DNA of 64,000 nucleotides from Aquamicrobium zhengzhouense (GCF_016124105.1 NZ_JADGMQ010000003.1:264910-328909), one strand, 5' to 3'; shown: positions 50,877 to 60,323, counted from the first letter of the stretch. Numbers and translations: made by a program. Notes: generated from the sequence alone by a model not told the origin.

Positions 50877-52862
50877 CTACAGCTCCATGCCGTCGTTCGG
50901 GTCCATGGCAACCTGCCGGGCAATGCCCTGCACCTGGCGGATCATGCGCCGATTTTGCGTGGCTTCTTCCTCAACTTCATCAGGCAGCGCGATCTCGAAC
51001 TCGTTCTCGATCGGCTTCTTCTTCTCCACGGGCTTCACGCGACTGAGTTCAGGCTGCAACCGGCGCTCGGATTCGGTCGGATCTTCACCATCGGTCCTCT
51101 GGCCATCGTGATCCGTGGCGCCTTCCGGTCGCGCGGGGATCGGAAGCGTGGTCCAGTCGTCGGGCCGCGTTCCTTCGGGGCCTTTCAATTCAGGCGGTGA
51201 CAGAACACGCTCCCGAAACCGGGCATCCTCGTAATAGCGCGCCTTCGTCGCCCGGATCGGGGGAATGCCCGCCACCATGACGATTTCCTCATGTGGGGGG
51301 AGTTGCATGATTTCGCCCGGCGTCAGCAACTGGCGCGCGGTTTCCGAGCGCGAGACCATGAGATGCCCGAGCCAGGGGGACAGCCGGTGGCCGGCGTAGT
51401 TTTTCATCGCCTTCATCTCGGTGGCGGTGCCGAGCGCGTCCGACACCCGTTTCGCGGTGCGCTCGTCGTTGGTGGCGAAGCTGACCCGGACATGGCAATT
51501 GTCGAGGATCGAGTTGTTCGGACCATAGGCTTTCTCGATCTGGTTCAGCGACTGCGCGATCAGGAAGGATTTCAGGCCGTAGCCGGCCATGAAGGCCAGC
51601 GCGGTCTCGAAGAAATCGAGTCGCCCAAGCGCGGGAAACTCGTCGAGCATCAAGAGCAGCCGATGCCGGCTGGCATTCGCTTGCAGATCCTCGGTCAGAC
51701 GGCGACCGATCTGATTGAGCAGCAATCGCATCAGCGGCTTGGTGCGGTTGATGTCGGAGGGCGGCACGACGAGGTAAAGTGTGGTCGGCTGATCGCCGCC
51801 CACAATATCGCTAATCCGCCAGTCGGAGCGCCGTGTGACCTCGGCCACGACCGGATCGCGATAGAGGCCGAGGAAGGACATCGCCGTCGACAACACGCCG
51901 CTGCGTTCGTTCTCGGACTTGTTGCGCAGCTCGCGCGCGGCGCTGGCGACGACTGGATGCGGCCCCGCTTCGCCCAGATGCGGGGTCTTCATCATGGCGC
52001 GCAACGTGGAATCCACCGGCCGCTTAGGATCGGACAGGAATTTGGCGACACCCGCCAGGGTCTTGTCGGGTTCGGCGTAAAGCACATGGAGGATGGCGCC
52101 GACGAGGAGCGAATGGGAGGTCTTTTCCCAATGGTTGCGCTTGTCGAGACTGCCTTCCGGGTCGACGAGGATGTCGGCGATGTTCTGGACGTCGCGCACT
52201 TCCCACTCGCCGCGGCGAACCTCGAGCAGCGGATTGTAGGCCGAGGATTTGGGGTTGGTCGGGTCGAAGAGCAGCACCCGGCCATGACGTGATCGGAACC
52301 CCGAGGTGAGTTGCCAGTTCTCCCCCTTGATGTCGTGGACGATGGCCGAGCCCGGCCAGGTGAGAAGCGAGGGGACGACCAGGCCGACGCCCTTGCCGGA
52401 TCGTGTCGGGGCAAAGCACAGCACATGCTCCGGGCCATCGTGCCGCAAATAGTCGCGATCATATCTGCCGAGGACAACACCATCGGGATCGAGCAGGCCC
52501 GCCGCCTTGATCTCTGCTTTCCCGGCCCATCGCGCCGAGCCATAGGTGGCGACGTTCTTGGCCTCACGCCCCCGCCAGACCGACATGCCGATGGCGACCG
52601 CGATGGCGATGAAACCGCCCGAGGCCGCGATGATCCCACCCTTGGCGAAGATCGGCGGCGCGTAGGCTTCGTAAAAGTACCACCACCAGAAGATCGCGGG
52701 CGGATAATAGATCGGGGTGCCGAACAATACGAACCAGGGCGGCCCGAGCTGCGCCTGATAGCCGAGGCTCCAGGCGACATACTGCGTCGCGCCCCAGGTG
52801 GTGGCGAGGATGATGAGGAAGACGACGGCGATCTGTCCCCAGAGGATTTTGGTCGCGGACAT
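50877..52862 (-). CDS. traG: type IV coupling protein TraG (VirD4-like)
   Basis: 661 residues. Two N-terminal membrane helices (I-A-V-V-F-L-I-I-L-A-T-T-W, I-I-A-A-S-G-G-F-I-A-I-A-V-A-I), then the hexameric ATPase with Walker A P-T-R-S-G-K-G-V-G and Walker B L-L-M-L-D-E-F-P-A-L. It links the relaxosome to the Trb channel. Charged C-terminal tail of about 90 residues. Confidence 0.96.
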   Translation of the reverse strand: MSATKILWGQIAVVFLIILATTWGATQYVAWSLGYQAQLGPPWFVLFGTPIYYPPAIFWWWYFYEAYAPPIFAKGGIIAASGGFIAIAVAIGMSVWRGREAKNVATYGSARWAGKAEIKAAGLLDPDGVVLGRYDRDYLRHDGPEHVLCFAPTRSGKGVGLVVPSLLTWPGSAIVHDIKGENWQLTSGFRSRHGRVLLFDPTNPKSSAYNPLLEVRRGEWEVRDVQNIADILVDPEGSLDKRNHWEKTSHSLLVGAILHVLYAEPDKTLAGVAKFLSDPKRPVDSTLRAMMKTPHLGEAGPHPVVASAARELRNKSENERSGVLSTAMSFLGLYRDPVVAEVTRRSDWRISDIVGGDQPTTLYLVVPPSDINRTKPLMRLLLNQIGRRLTEDLQANASRHRLLLMLDEFPALGRLDFFETALAFMAGYGLKSFLIAQSLNQIEKAYGPNNSILDNCHVRVSFATNDERTAKRVSDALGTATEMKAMKNYAGHRLSPWLGHLMVSRSETARQLLTPGEIMQLPPHEEIVMVAGIPPIRATKARYYEDARFRERVLSPPELKGPEGTRPDDWTTLPIPARPEGATDHDGQRTDGEDPTESERRLQPELSRVKPVEKKKPIENEFEIALPDEVEEEATQNRRMIRQVQGIARQVAMDPNDGMEL

Positions 52863-52886
52863 GGCGTAGTTCCTTTCCGATCGAGG

Positions 52887-54626
52887 CTAGAGACCGAGGC
52901 CGCGCTTGCGCCCGAAGTCCCAATCGACGCCGCCATCGTCGCGGGCGACACCGGAGACGTGGCGGCCGATCTGTTTTTCGAGAGAGGGCGACCAGGGCAC
53001 GAGCTGGAAGCCCAGGCCGTCGTCGATCATGGCGAAGCGGCCGGAGGCCAGCGCGAAACGCTGGCGATAGGAGCCGGCAACATATTCGCCGCTGGCGGCG
53101 CGCTCGAAGGACATGCCGGTCTCGGCCGCCAGCTTCTCGCCGAGACTGTCGAGTTCGCGTTGGCGCAAGGTGCTGAGCAGCCGGCGCGCGAAGACGACAC
53201 GTCCGCCCTGCCGCTCGGCAAAGCCCTCGCCGATCAGATGCTCGGCCCGCTCGTCCAGGGCCTGACGAACCTCGGCGCCGAAGCCGCTATCCGAGAGCGC
53301 AATCGGATCGCGGGCAATGGCCTGCCGGTCGAGCCAGGTCGCGCCTGAGGCGCCGACCTGCGCAGCAAGATCGAGATCGGCGCGCACGGCGAGCGCGACG
53401 CGGCGCTGCCCTTGCGGGTCCTCCCAGGATCGCAGCTCGACGATCGAGCCGGGCGGGCTGTCACCGGCGGCATCGAGATGCGGCAGCTTGATGTGATGGG
53501 TACGGCCGTCGACACCGTCGACCACGGCATAGGCCGTGCCCTTCAACTCGTCATCGAGGCCGCGCTCGACCAGGCGGCCAATGACGGGGACGTCGAGGCT
53601 TTCCCCGGCGAGGACATAGCTGGCCGAACCGCGCTCGATGCCGCGTTCGGTCAGGGCGCGGTGCATCCGCTTGATGATGTCGCCGCGCTCGCCCATCTCG
53701 CGTAGGACCGTTTCGGCTTCCGGCTTGATGAACCATTGCGAATGGCCGATCTGCCCGGCCAACCCGCGGATTTCGAGGGTGCGCAGCCGCCCCACCTTCA
53801 GCGCATGGAACTCGTCCGGCTGGCGGTCGGCGGGCGGGGCAAGGTCGATGATGCCGGACTTGCCGGCGTCGCGCACAAGCTGCCGGTCGAGTTGTGTCCA
53901 GCGTTCCGCCTCGACCTGCCGCTCGAGATTGCGGTGGATCTCCAGATCGGTGCGCGGGCCGAGTTCCTGCGTGACGAGATCCTGTGCGCGGGCGCGCATG
54001 CCCTCCTTGATGTAGTCGCGGGAGATCACGAGGTCATGGCCGTCGTCGGCGCGGCCGCGCAGGATGATGTGGATATGGGGATTGTCGGTGTTCCAGTGAT
54101 CGACGGCGACCCAATCGAGGCGCGTGCCGAGATCCTTTTCCATCTGACCCATCAGCTCGCGGGCGTGATCCTTGAGATCGGCCATGTCCACCGCGTCCTC
54201 GGGTGAGACGATGAAGCGAAAATGATGCCGGTCGTCCTGGCATCGCTCGGCAAAGGCACGCACGTCTATGTCTTCTCTTTCCGGGCCGAACATCCGGGCC
54301 TTTTCCCCGTCGCGGGTCACACCATCGCGGCGCAGATAATCGAGGTGCGCGCCGAGCGGAGCCGCGCGCGCCGTGTGGCGAACCACGCGGGTCTTGATGA
54401 CGACCACGCGCGAGCGTCCGGTGAGGAGACGATTGGCCTGGATGCTGGCGCGCTGACCGCGCCCGAAACGCGAGCGGCTGCCGGATGTGATCTTGCCGGA
54501 GCGTGAGACGCGCCCGCCGGCCTTCTGGGCGGCGGCGAGCGCCTGGGCGATGAAGGGCCGGGCCTGTTGCGCGCGGGTCGAACGGATGCGCCCCGGACGA
54601 ATGCGGAATTCGCGCTCATCGGACAT
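52887..54626 (-). CDS. relaxase (VirD2-like, DUF3363 family)
   Basis: 579 residues from ATG 54626. N-terminal relaxase fold with R-x-H-L-D-Y-L-R-R-D-G, F-I-V-S-P-E-D and the metal-binding histidine motif N-P-H-I-H-I-I-L-R-G; the C-terminal half is the DUF3363 domain. It nicks oriT and stays bound to the strand that is led through TraG. Upstream (54630-54770) is a cluster of palindromes, the best oriT candidate in the window. Confidence 0.92.
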   Translation of the reverse strand: MSDEREFRIRPGRIRSTRAQQARPFIAQALAAAQKAGGRVSRSGKITSGSRSRFGRGQRASIQANRLLTGRSRVVVIKTRVVRHTARAAPLGAHLDYLRRDGVTRDGEKARMFGPEREDIDVRAFAERCQDDRHHFRFIVSPEDAVDMADLKDHARELMGQMEKDLGTRLDWVAVDHWNTDNPHIHIILRGRADDGHDLVISRDYIKEGMRARAQDLVTQELGPRTDLEIHRNLERQVEAERWTQLDRQLVRDAGKSGIIDLAPPADRQPDEFHALKVGRLRTLEIRGLAGQIGHSQWFIKPEAETVLREMGERGDIIKRMHRALTERGIERGSASYVLAGESLDVPVIGRLVERGLDDELKGTAYAVVDGVDGRTHHIKLPHLDAAGDSPPGSIVELRSWEDPQGQRRVALAVRADLDLAAQVGASGATWLDRQAIARDPIALSDSGFGAEVRQALDERAEHLIGEGFAERQGGRVVFARRLLSTLRQRELDSLGEKLAAETGMSFERAASGEYVAGSYRQRFALASGRFAMIDDGLGFQLVPWSPSLEKQIGRHVSGVARDDGGVDWDFGRKRGLGL

Positions 54627-54637
54627 GGCGTCGCCCT

Positions 54638-54768
54638 GCACGGTGCAAATCATCATGTAAAATCAGAAAGATGGGCGCGCAGCGCACGGTGCGCGCCAGC
54701 GCCGCACGGTGCGGAAGGCGCCGGAAACCTGAACAAAAACAACCGCCCAACCGAAGCGCACCGTGCGC
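54638..54768. repeat. four GCAC(G/C)GTGC palindromes upstream of the relaxase: oriT/regulatory candidate
   Basis: Cores at 54638-54646, 54684-54692, 54704-54712 (GCACGGTGC) and 54758-54766 (GCACCGTGC). Each core has further symmetric flanks, for example GCGCACCGTGCGC at 54756-54768, followed by TTTTT. Outer arms GGCGCGC (54674-54680) and GCGCGCC (54691-54697) enclose the second. Lying directly upstream of the relaxase, they could be sites for a relaxosome protein, a repressor, or part of oriT. No nic site can be fixed by eye. Confidence 0.6.
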
Positions 54769-54869
54769 CTTTTTATCTCGCCATCCTTCGGTCGTGGTGC
54801 CTGCCGCCACCCCTCGCGCCCTCCATGACACGCCAGCGCCCGACAAGATGCGAAACCGCGCGGAGCCGC

Positions 54870-55640
54870 TCATGGCCGGTCCCCACCGGCATTGCGGGCG
54901 ACGAAGAGGCCCTCCAGCTGCAAGGCGGTGATTGCGTCTGGTGTCGCCGGAACGGGGGAGGGGGTATCGTCCGGCGCGCGGTCGGGGGACGTGAGATCGG
55001 CAGCGGAAACGCCAATTTCGCGCGCCACGAAGATCGCCGCCTCGCGCCAGTCGGGCGGGGGAGCGATCGCCGAGCCGTCGTCGGAAGGCCGCTCGCCGAG
55101 CAGGATCGGGGTCAGTGCAGCGACATAGGCGCGCGTTTCGGCCGGTAGCGGACGAGCCGTCGCGCGGTATTCGTCGTAGCGGCCGGGACCGGCATTGTAG
55201 GCGGCGAGCATGGCGGCCACATTGCCGTAGCGGTCCCATATCTCACGCAGATACGCGGTCCCTGCGAGGATGCTATCTCGCGGATCATAGGGGTCGCTAC
55301 CGAGGCGGTGGCGGTTGCGCAGTTCCGCCCAGGTGTCGGGCATGACCTGCATCAAGCCCATTGCGCCCGCCGAGGAAACGGCGCGCGCATCGCCCGCACT
55401 TTCCGCCCGCATTACCGCGACGATCCATGTCACCGGAATGCCGAAGCGCTGCGATGCTTCGGCGATATAGGCGTTGTGCGAATGCGCGGCGACGGCACGA
55501 ACCAGGATGGCGGTCTGCGCCACAACGGGCGACGTCGCGATGGCTGAGCTGAAGAGGCCGAAAAGAAGAAGAAGGATGATGCGGCGACGAACGCCGCATC
55601 TCTCGGTGGCGGGACAAGTGCAGGAGATGATCATGATCAT
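54870..55640 (-). CDS. lytic transglycosylase (VirB1-like)
   Basis: 256 residues. Signal segment I-I-L-L-L-L-F-G-L-F-S-S-A-I-A-T, then an SLT domain: catalytic Glu in M-R-A-E-S-A-G-D, G-A-M-G-L-M-Q-V-M-P, Y-L-R-E-I-W and L-A-A-Y-N-A-G-P-G. Opens the peptidoglycan for the transfer apparatus. Overlaps the DUF736 gene by 4 bases. Confidence 0.92.
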   Translation of the reverse strand: MIMIISCTCPATERCGVRRRIILLLLFGLFSSAIATSPVVAQTAILVRAVAAHSHNAYIAEASQRFGIPVTWIVAVMRAESAGDARAVSSAGAMGLMQVMPDTWAELRNRHRLGSDPYDPRDSILAGTAYLREIWDRYGNVAAMLAAYNAGPGRYDEYRATARPLPAETRAYVAALTPILLGERPSDDGSAIAPPPDWREAAIFVAREIGVSAADLTSPDRAPDDTPSPVPATPDAITALQLEGLFVARNAGGDRP

Positions 55641-55972
55641 TCCTGTTCGTCGCGCTTTTTCTGACGGATCCAGTGCAGGCCCCAGTCGCGGCCGTCTTCG
55701 TCCGACTGGAACAGGCGGGCGCGGATCGGCTGCTCGAAGACGGGGTCGTCGAGCAGCACAGAGATGAAGGTGCCCGCGCGTTCGCCGGAGTGTTTCCAGC
55801 CCGCGCCGACTTCCGGCCCATCGTCATCTCCGAGGTGAATGCGATAGGCGGGTGCCTTCTCGGCGTCCGCGTTCTCGGTCGGAACGAATGCCAGCTCGAT
55901 GTCCAGCGAGAGTGTGCGGACACGCCCGGAATAGCCGGACGGGGTGCGGGTGAATTGTCCGATCAGTGCCAT
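55637..55972 (-). CDS. DUF736 protein
   Basis: 111 residues. I-G-Q-F-T-R-T-P-S-G-Y-S-G-R-V-R-T-L start, A-P-A-Y-R-I-H-L, G-A-G-W-K-H and Y/F-I-S-V-L-L-D-D-P are the signatures of DUF736, which is regularly found in conjugative elements of this kind. Function unknown. Confidence 0.9.
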   Translation of the reverse strand: MALIGQFTRTPSGYSGRVRTLSLDIELAFVPTENADAEKAPAYRIHLGDDDGPEVGAGWKHSGERAGTFISVLLDDPVFEQPIRARLFQSDEDGRDWGLHWIRQKKRDEQE

Positions 55973-56039
55973 TGGAGGCTCCTTTCCTATGCGGTGGAAC
56001 AGATGCGGGGCGTTCGCACGCTCCGCTGTGGACGCGCCG

Positions 56040-56585
56040 TCACCGCGTCGGCGCGCGCCAGACGAAGCGGTCGTCGCCGTCCTCGTCGGTGAAAAGCGGG
56101 GTGGCCCGGCCGATCACCGCCGATGCGGGGAACGGGCCGAAGTAGCGGCCGTCGAGGCTGTCGCCGACGTCGAGGTTCATTAGGAAAATCTCGCCCTCGG
56201 CGATGGTGCGGCAGCCCTGCCAGATCGGCAGGGCTCGGCCCCGGCTGTCGCGCAGGCGGGCCTCGCCAAGCGGAACGGCATCGACCGTGATCGCGGGGCC
56301 ATCGCGGCACACGCGTTGTCCGGGCAGGCCGAGGACGCGTTTCAGAAGCGGCACGTCGCGTGCGACGTAGCCGCGCTCCACCATGAAGGAGGTGAAGGGT
56401 TCGGGCGGCATGACGGCGACCAGATCGGGCACCTCGATCCGCTCGGTGGATGCGATGGTGTAGAACCCGATCGGCACGCTGGCCGATGCGTTCCAGACCA
56501 GCCTTGGCGCCGTCGGAACGAATCCGGCAATGGCGATCCCCAGCGTAGTAGCCGCCGTCACGATGACATAGCCGGCGCGGTTCAT
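56040..56585 (-). CDS. traF: TraF conjugation signal peptidase (S26 family)
   Basis: 181 residues from ATG 56585. N-terminal membrane helix, then S26 motifs: S-V-P-I-G-F-Y (catalytic Ser region), V-P-L-L-K-R-V-L-G-L-P-G (catalytic Lys) and D-S-L-D-G-R-Y-F-G-P. Related TraF proteins process and cyclise the TrbC pilin. Overlaps the DUF2840 gene by 4 bases. Confidence 0.92.
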   Translation of the reverse strand: MNRAGYVIVTAATTLGIAIAGFVPTAPRLVWNASASVPIGFYTIASTERIEVPDLVAVMPPEPFTSFMVERGYVARDVPLLKRVLGLPGQRVCRDGPAITVDAVPLGEARLRDSRGRALPIWQGCRTIAEGEIFLMNLDVGDSLDGRYFGPFPASAVIGRATPLFTDEDGDDRFVWRAPTR

Positions 56586-57067
56586 GGTGCGATCTCCCGG
56601 CGCCGGAGCCACGCCTGATGGCGCTCGGTTGTGTAGGGATGCGGCGTTTCGCCTGCGTTCATCCAGTGGGCGACATGGCGCCAGTGATCGTGATCGGCCT
56701 CGGCGGGATCGACGCCGAGGGCTTCGATCGCATCGACATGACGAAGGACATCCTCGACCTTCGGCCAGCTTTCCGCCTTCAGCAGGATTTCGCCGCCGGG
56801 ACGCACGAAGGGCAGCGTCTGATAGGCGCAGCCGGGCGCGACGGCGCGCAGGATGTCGATGCGCGAGATCACGGTGCCGTAGTCGTTCGCCGCCCAGCGG
56901 ACGAATGCGAAGACGGCGCCGGGACGGAAGGAAACGATGCGGCGGTTGCGGTCGAGAATCTGCGTTCCGGCTTCGTGGCCGAACCTGATCCAGTATTCGA
57001 CCTTCTTCTCCACCCACGTCAGTTCCACGCGGGTCAGATCGTCTTCATGGGCTGCGGCGCCGATCAT
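56582..57067 (-). CDS. DUF2840 protein
   Basis: 161 residues. T-x-V-E-L-T-W-V-E-K-K-V-E-Y-W-I-R-F-G, F-A-F-V-R-W-A-A-N-D-Y-G-T-V-I-S-R and G-G-E-I-L-L-K-A-E-S-W-P-K-V match DUF2840, constant between traF and the RHH gene in such elements. Function unknown. Confidence 0.88.
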   Translation of the reverse strand: MIGAAAHEDDLTRVELTWVEKKVEYWIRFGHEAGTQILDRNRRIVSFRPGAVFAFVRWAANDYGTVISRIDILRAVAPGCAYQTLPFVRPGGEILLKAESWPKVEDVLRHVDAIEALGVDPAEADHDHWRHVAHWMNAGETPHPYTTERHQAWLRRREIAP

Positions 57068-57318
57068 GAGCGGTCTCCTGATGTGTCGGGAAATTCGCGC
57101 GCGAGCAGTTCGCGCAGCATGTCGGTGACGGTGCCGCCGCGTCTGATCGCTGCGATCTTGATTCGCCCGCGAAGCTCGGGCGTGATGTCGATCGTCAGGC
57201 GGGCGGAATAGACCGCGGCATCGCCGCTGCGTTCCAGCGGCGTGTCACCGGCCCTGATCCAGCTATCGGGATCGACCGGACGGGCGGCGAAGCCGCGCTT
57301 CCCGTTGCGCGCCGTCAT
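57064..57318 (-). CDS. ribbon-helix-helix protein of the parA operon
   Basis: 84 residues. S-A-R-L-T-I-D-I-T-P-E-L-R-G-R-I-K-I-A-A-I-R-R-G-G-T-V-T-D-M-L-R-E-L-L is a clear RHH fold, like small ParB/ParG-type partners. It overlaps its neighbours by 4 bases. It may bind a partition site or repress the operon. Confidence 0.8.
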   Translation of the reverse strand: MTARNGKRGFAARPVDPDSWIRAGDTPLERSGDAAVYSARLTIDITPELRGRIKIAAIRRGGTVTDMLRELLAREFPDTSGDRS

Positions 57319-58058
57319 GACGAAACTCCGTCATGGAACGGCAGCACGCTGGCGATGCGCGCCCGCCCACGCTCGGCCATGTCAGGGTCGATCTCGCAGC
57401 CGAGATAGCGCCGGCCGGAAAGCCGGCAGGCTTCCCCGGCCGCGCCTGAACCGGCGAACCAGTCGCCGACCAGACCGCCTACCGGGCAGCTCGTGCGGAT
57501 CAGGATTTCCAGCAGAGCCGACGGCTTCTCGGTCGGGTGGATGGCGCGGCCATGGCAGTTGCGCAGATAGATGACCGAGCGCATGAGGCGTGGCCCGCCG
57601 TCGTGGCTGACATAGTGGCCGGCGTCGATCTGGCCGGTATGGGGCGGACGCTGCTTGCGCCGCACGGTACGGGCTGTCGCATCCGGCGTGGTCTGGACGT
57701 CGTTGTAGATGTCCCGCCATGCCGTCTCGGCCGGGTAGAACTGAACGGCCAATTCATGCACCCGCTTGAAGCGGTCGGCATGAAAGCCGGTGCCGTTCTG
57801 CTTCTCCCAGACGATCTCCTGGGCGATCCGAAACCCGGCGTCGGCGAAACGGTCGGCTGTCGCCATGAAGCTGCGCAACGAGCCGAAGACCCAGAGCGAG
57901 CCGGTCGGTCGGAGGGCGGTGCGCGCCAGTGTGACCCAGCCCTCGACGCGCCGGTCCCAGGTGAGTGACGTATCGCCATAAGGCGGATCGGCGAGGATCA
58001 TGTCGAAGGGGGCGTGCCAGGGCATTTCTTCGCGGCAGTCGCCGGTCAGGATGGTCAT
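57315..58058 (-). CDS. orphan DNA methyltransferase (beta class, DPPY)
   Basis: 247 residues. Motif IV D-P-P-Y-G-D comes near the start and motif I D-W-F-A-G-S-G-A-A-G near 200, the order of beta-class N6-adenine/N4-cytosine methylases. T-E-K-P precedes motif I. No restriction enzyme is adjacent, so it may protect the element on entry or mark its origin. Lies between parA and the RHH gene with 4-base overlaps. Confidence 0.9.
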   Translation of the reverse strand: MTILTGDCREEMPWHAPFDMILADPPYGDTSLTWDRRVEGWVTLARTALRPTGSLWVFGSLRSFMATADRFADAGFRIAQEIVWEKQNGTGFHADRFKRVHELAVQFYPAETAWRDIYNDVQTTPDATARTVRRKQRPPHTGQIDAGHYVSHDGGPRLMRSVIYLRNCHGRAIHPTEKPSALLEILIRTSCPVGGLVGDWFAGSGAAGEACRLSGRRYLGCEIDPDMAERGRARIASVLPFHDGVSS

Positions 58059-58708
58059 GGGTCGACCCTCCCGATGCCCAGCCGCGCGATCTCATCGGTG
58101 AGAGTGGCGACCTTACGCGCGGCAGGAGATTGGCGGCCGATCTCGCTTGCGAGCCGCCCGGTCTGCGCGGCATCGGCGAAGACGACGCGCTGGCCGATGG
58201 TGGAGTTGAGCACCGGCGGATCGTGATCGGCCAATGTCTCGGCCGTCTCGCGGGCGATGACGGTGCGTGCGGCGCAACGATTGAGGACGAAACGGGCGGC
58301 GAGCTGGGGCCGGTAGATGCGGGCCTCCGTGAGGAGGGAAAGCATCTCGGCCGAGGCCCAGCCATCGAATGGCGATGGCTGCACCGGGATCAGCACGAGG
58401 TCGGCGGCAAGTAGCGCAGAGCGCATGAGCCCGGCGACACGCGGCGGTCCGTCGATGACGACATGATCGACATCGCGGGCGATCTCCGGGGCTTCACGAT
58501 GCAGCGTATCGCGTGCCAGGCCGACGGCGCCGAACAGGCGCGGCAGACCCTCACGCACGCGTTGCTGCGACCAGTCCAGTGCCGATCCTTGCGGATCGGC
58601 GTCGACCAGGGTGACGCGCTTTCCGCCCTGCGCCAGCTCACCGACGAGGTGCAACGCCAGCGTGGTCTTGCCGACACCGCCTTTCTGGTTGAGAAGCGCG
58701 ACGATCAT
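58055..58708 (-). CDS. parA: ParA-type partition ATPase
   Basis: 217 residues. Deviant Walker A K-G-G-V-G-K-T-T-L, Walker A' L-V-D-A-D-P-Q-G-S and V-V-I-D-G-P-P. Works with a centromere-binding partner (perhaps the RHH protein) to keep the element in dividing cells. Follows repA. Confidence 0.92.
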   Translation of the reverse strand: MIVALLNQKGGVGKTTLALHLVGELAQGGKRVTLVDADPQGSALDWSQQRVREGLPRLFGAVGLARDTLHREAPEIARDVDHVVIDGPPRVAGLMRSALLAADLVLIPVQPSPFDGWASAEMLSLLTEARIYRPQLAARFVLNRCAARTVIARETAETLADHDPPVLNSTIGQRVVFADAAQTGRLASEIGRQSPAARKVATLTDEIARLGIGRVDP

Positions 58709-59880
58709 CGGCGTCCTCCCGATGGATCGGGAGGAAGGCGGGGCGTATCGGGATCATCGGATGCGCCAGCGTCGCCTCGATCGGGGACCGACCGGGACAG
58801 TGAAGGGGCAACAGATCCCCTTTTCCTCGCGGCTGTGCTGAGGCTCCTGGCGGCGTCGCGGATGAGGTTTTCCACATCGCGCGCGCGCTCTTCAAGGTTA
58901 GAGTCTACGTTAGACTCTAAGTTAAGGGCGAGATTTCGTGTTTTTTTGTCAGATGTTAGGGTCGGTTTCGGTTCCTCATAGCACGCGACCCGGGTTCCCG
59001 ATGGCACGCCTTTGCGGGTTCCGAATGGCACGACGCCTTGCACAGGTTTTCCACAGGACAGGATCGGCTCGAAGGCGAGCAGCGCGCGGCCGCCGATCTC
59101 GATCTCCAGGAACAGCGCATAACCGGGCAGCGGCTGTCGCCGGATGATGTCGCGCAGCTCGAAGGCAAAGCGCTTGAACGGCGAAAGGCTGCCGGATTTC
59201 TGGTGCAGGTGACGGAAATCGAAGCGCCAGCCTTTGCGCTGGCGTCCACCGTGTTTGCGGACGATCCGGTAGAGCCAGCGTTCGAGCCCGCCGGTCAGAT
59301 CGAAATAGGTGCGGTCGATGGTGAGCACGAGCGCATCATCGAGGACCGCCTGATAGAACCAGTCCGGCACGATCATCTCGATGCCGTTGGCCTTGCCGTG
59401 GCGATCGGTGCGCTCCTTCCATTCGTTGATCCAGGAGAAGCGGTGGCGCCGACCTTCCGCCGGCTGGCGTATCGTGGTGGTGACAGTGGTGGACTGGAGT
59501 CGGTCGAGTGCGGCCTTCAGGCGCCGATAATCACGCGCCGAGGTGCCGCGCCCGATGAAGCGGAGGATTTCGTAAGGTGTGGCGACCATGAGCCGCGAGG
59601 TGCGAAGCCCGGCGTCGCGAGCCTCGACGATCTGGCTCGCCGCCCAGATCAGGACGTCGGCGTCCCAGATCGTCGCCATGCCGTGATCGGGAACGGCTTC
59701 GACGCGGATCGCAATATCACCGGCCGAGAAATCGATCGGTGCAATGCGATGGGTCTTGGAAAGGGAGAAAAAGGGATAGGCCATGAGATCCTGCGCGTCT
59801 CGTGGCGCGAAATCGCCGGGGAGCGCCCTGAACAGGTCGAGTTGCCCGCGCTCGGAAGGAGATCGATGTCTCACCGCCAT
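58705..59880 (-). CDS. repA: replication initiator RepA-like
   Basis: 391 residues. Conserved start D-L-F-x-A and M-A-Y-P-F-F-S-L-S-K, then winged-helix segments (Y-R-R-L-K-A-A-L-D-R-L-Q-S-T-T-V, F-D-L-T-G-G-L-E-R-W-L-Y-R-I-V-R-K-H) as in the RPA replication-initiator family. Suggests the ICE can replicate as a circle after excision. Overlaps parA by 4 bases. Confidence 0.88.
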   Translation of the reverse strand: MAVRHRSPSERGQLDLFRALPGDFAPRDAQDLMAYPFFSLSKTHRIAPIDFSAGDIAIRVEAVPDHGMATIWDADVLIWAASQIVEARDAGLRTSRLMVATPYEILRFIGRGTSARDYRRLKAALDRLQSTTVTTTIRQPAEGRRHRFSWINEWKERTDRHGKANGIEMIVPDWFYQAVLDDALVLTIDRTYFDLTGGLERWLYRIVRKHGGRQRKGWRFDFRHLHQKSGSLSPFKRFAFELRDIIRRQPLPGYALFLEIEIGGRALLAFEPILSCGKPVQGVVPFGTRKGVPSGTRVACYEEPKPTLTSDKKTRNLALNLESNVDSNLEERARDVENLIRDAARSLSTAARKRGSVAPSLSRSVPDRGDAGASDDPDTPRLPPDPSGGRR

Positions 59881-59898
59881 GAAGGGAACCGACCGCGA

Positions 59899-60183
59899 TC
59901 AGCGAGCGTAGCGTCCGACCCGCGGGCCGGACGGAAGGGACGCATGGCGCTTGGCAGGCAGGACGGAGCCACGCGGATCAGAGGTGGATGTCACCGCGCC
60001 GCGATCAGCCCAGGTTTCGAGATCGTCGATGGCGTAGACGACACGGCCGCCGAGCTTGCGATAAGCCGGGCCGGTTCCGTAGGTGCGGTGCTTTTCGAGA
60101 GTGCGCGCCGAGAGGCTGAGAAGCTCGGCGGCTTCCTTGGTGCGCAGAAAGCGGGGCGGCAAGACGACGGGTTCGTGCGGCAT
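59899..60183 (-). CDS. RdfS-like excisionase (HTH_17)
   Basis: 94 residues from ATG 60183. F-L-R-T-K-E-A-A-E-L-L-S-L-S-A-R-T-L-E-K-H-R-T-Y is the helix-turn-helix; G-P-A-Y-R-K-L-G-G-R-V-V-Y the wing; D-D-L-E-T-W the end. In Mesorhizobium ICEs an RdfS of this kind promotes excision and the following rep/par and transfer genes. Located just upstream of repA and after the FseA-like gene. Confidence 0.82.
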   Translation of the reverse strand: MPHEPVVLPPRFLRTKEAAELLSLSARTLEKHRTYGTGPAYRKLGGRVVYAIDDLETWADRGAVTSTSDPRGSVLPAKRHASLPSGPRVGRYAR

Positions 60184-60323
60184 GGGTCGGGCCTCCGTGG
60201 TGTTGGGACGGCCGCTGCGGATCAGCGGCGGGCAACGACCACGGTGGCGAAGAAGGACCGGCAAGTTGCAGGGCGAAGTTGGGAGGTATCGAAATCGCCC
60301 ACCATCGGGCGCGCGGAATCGGG

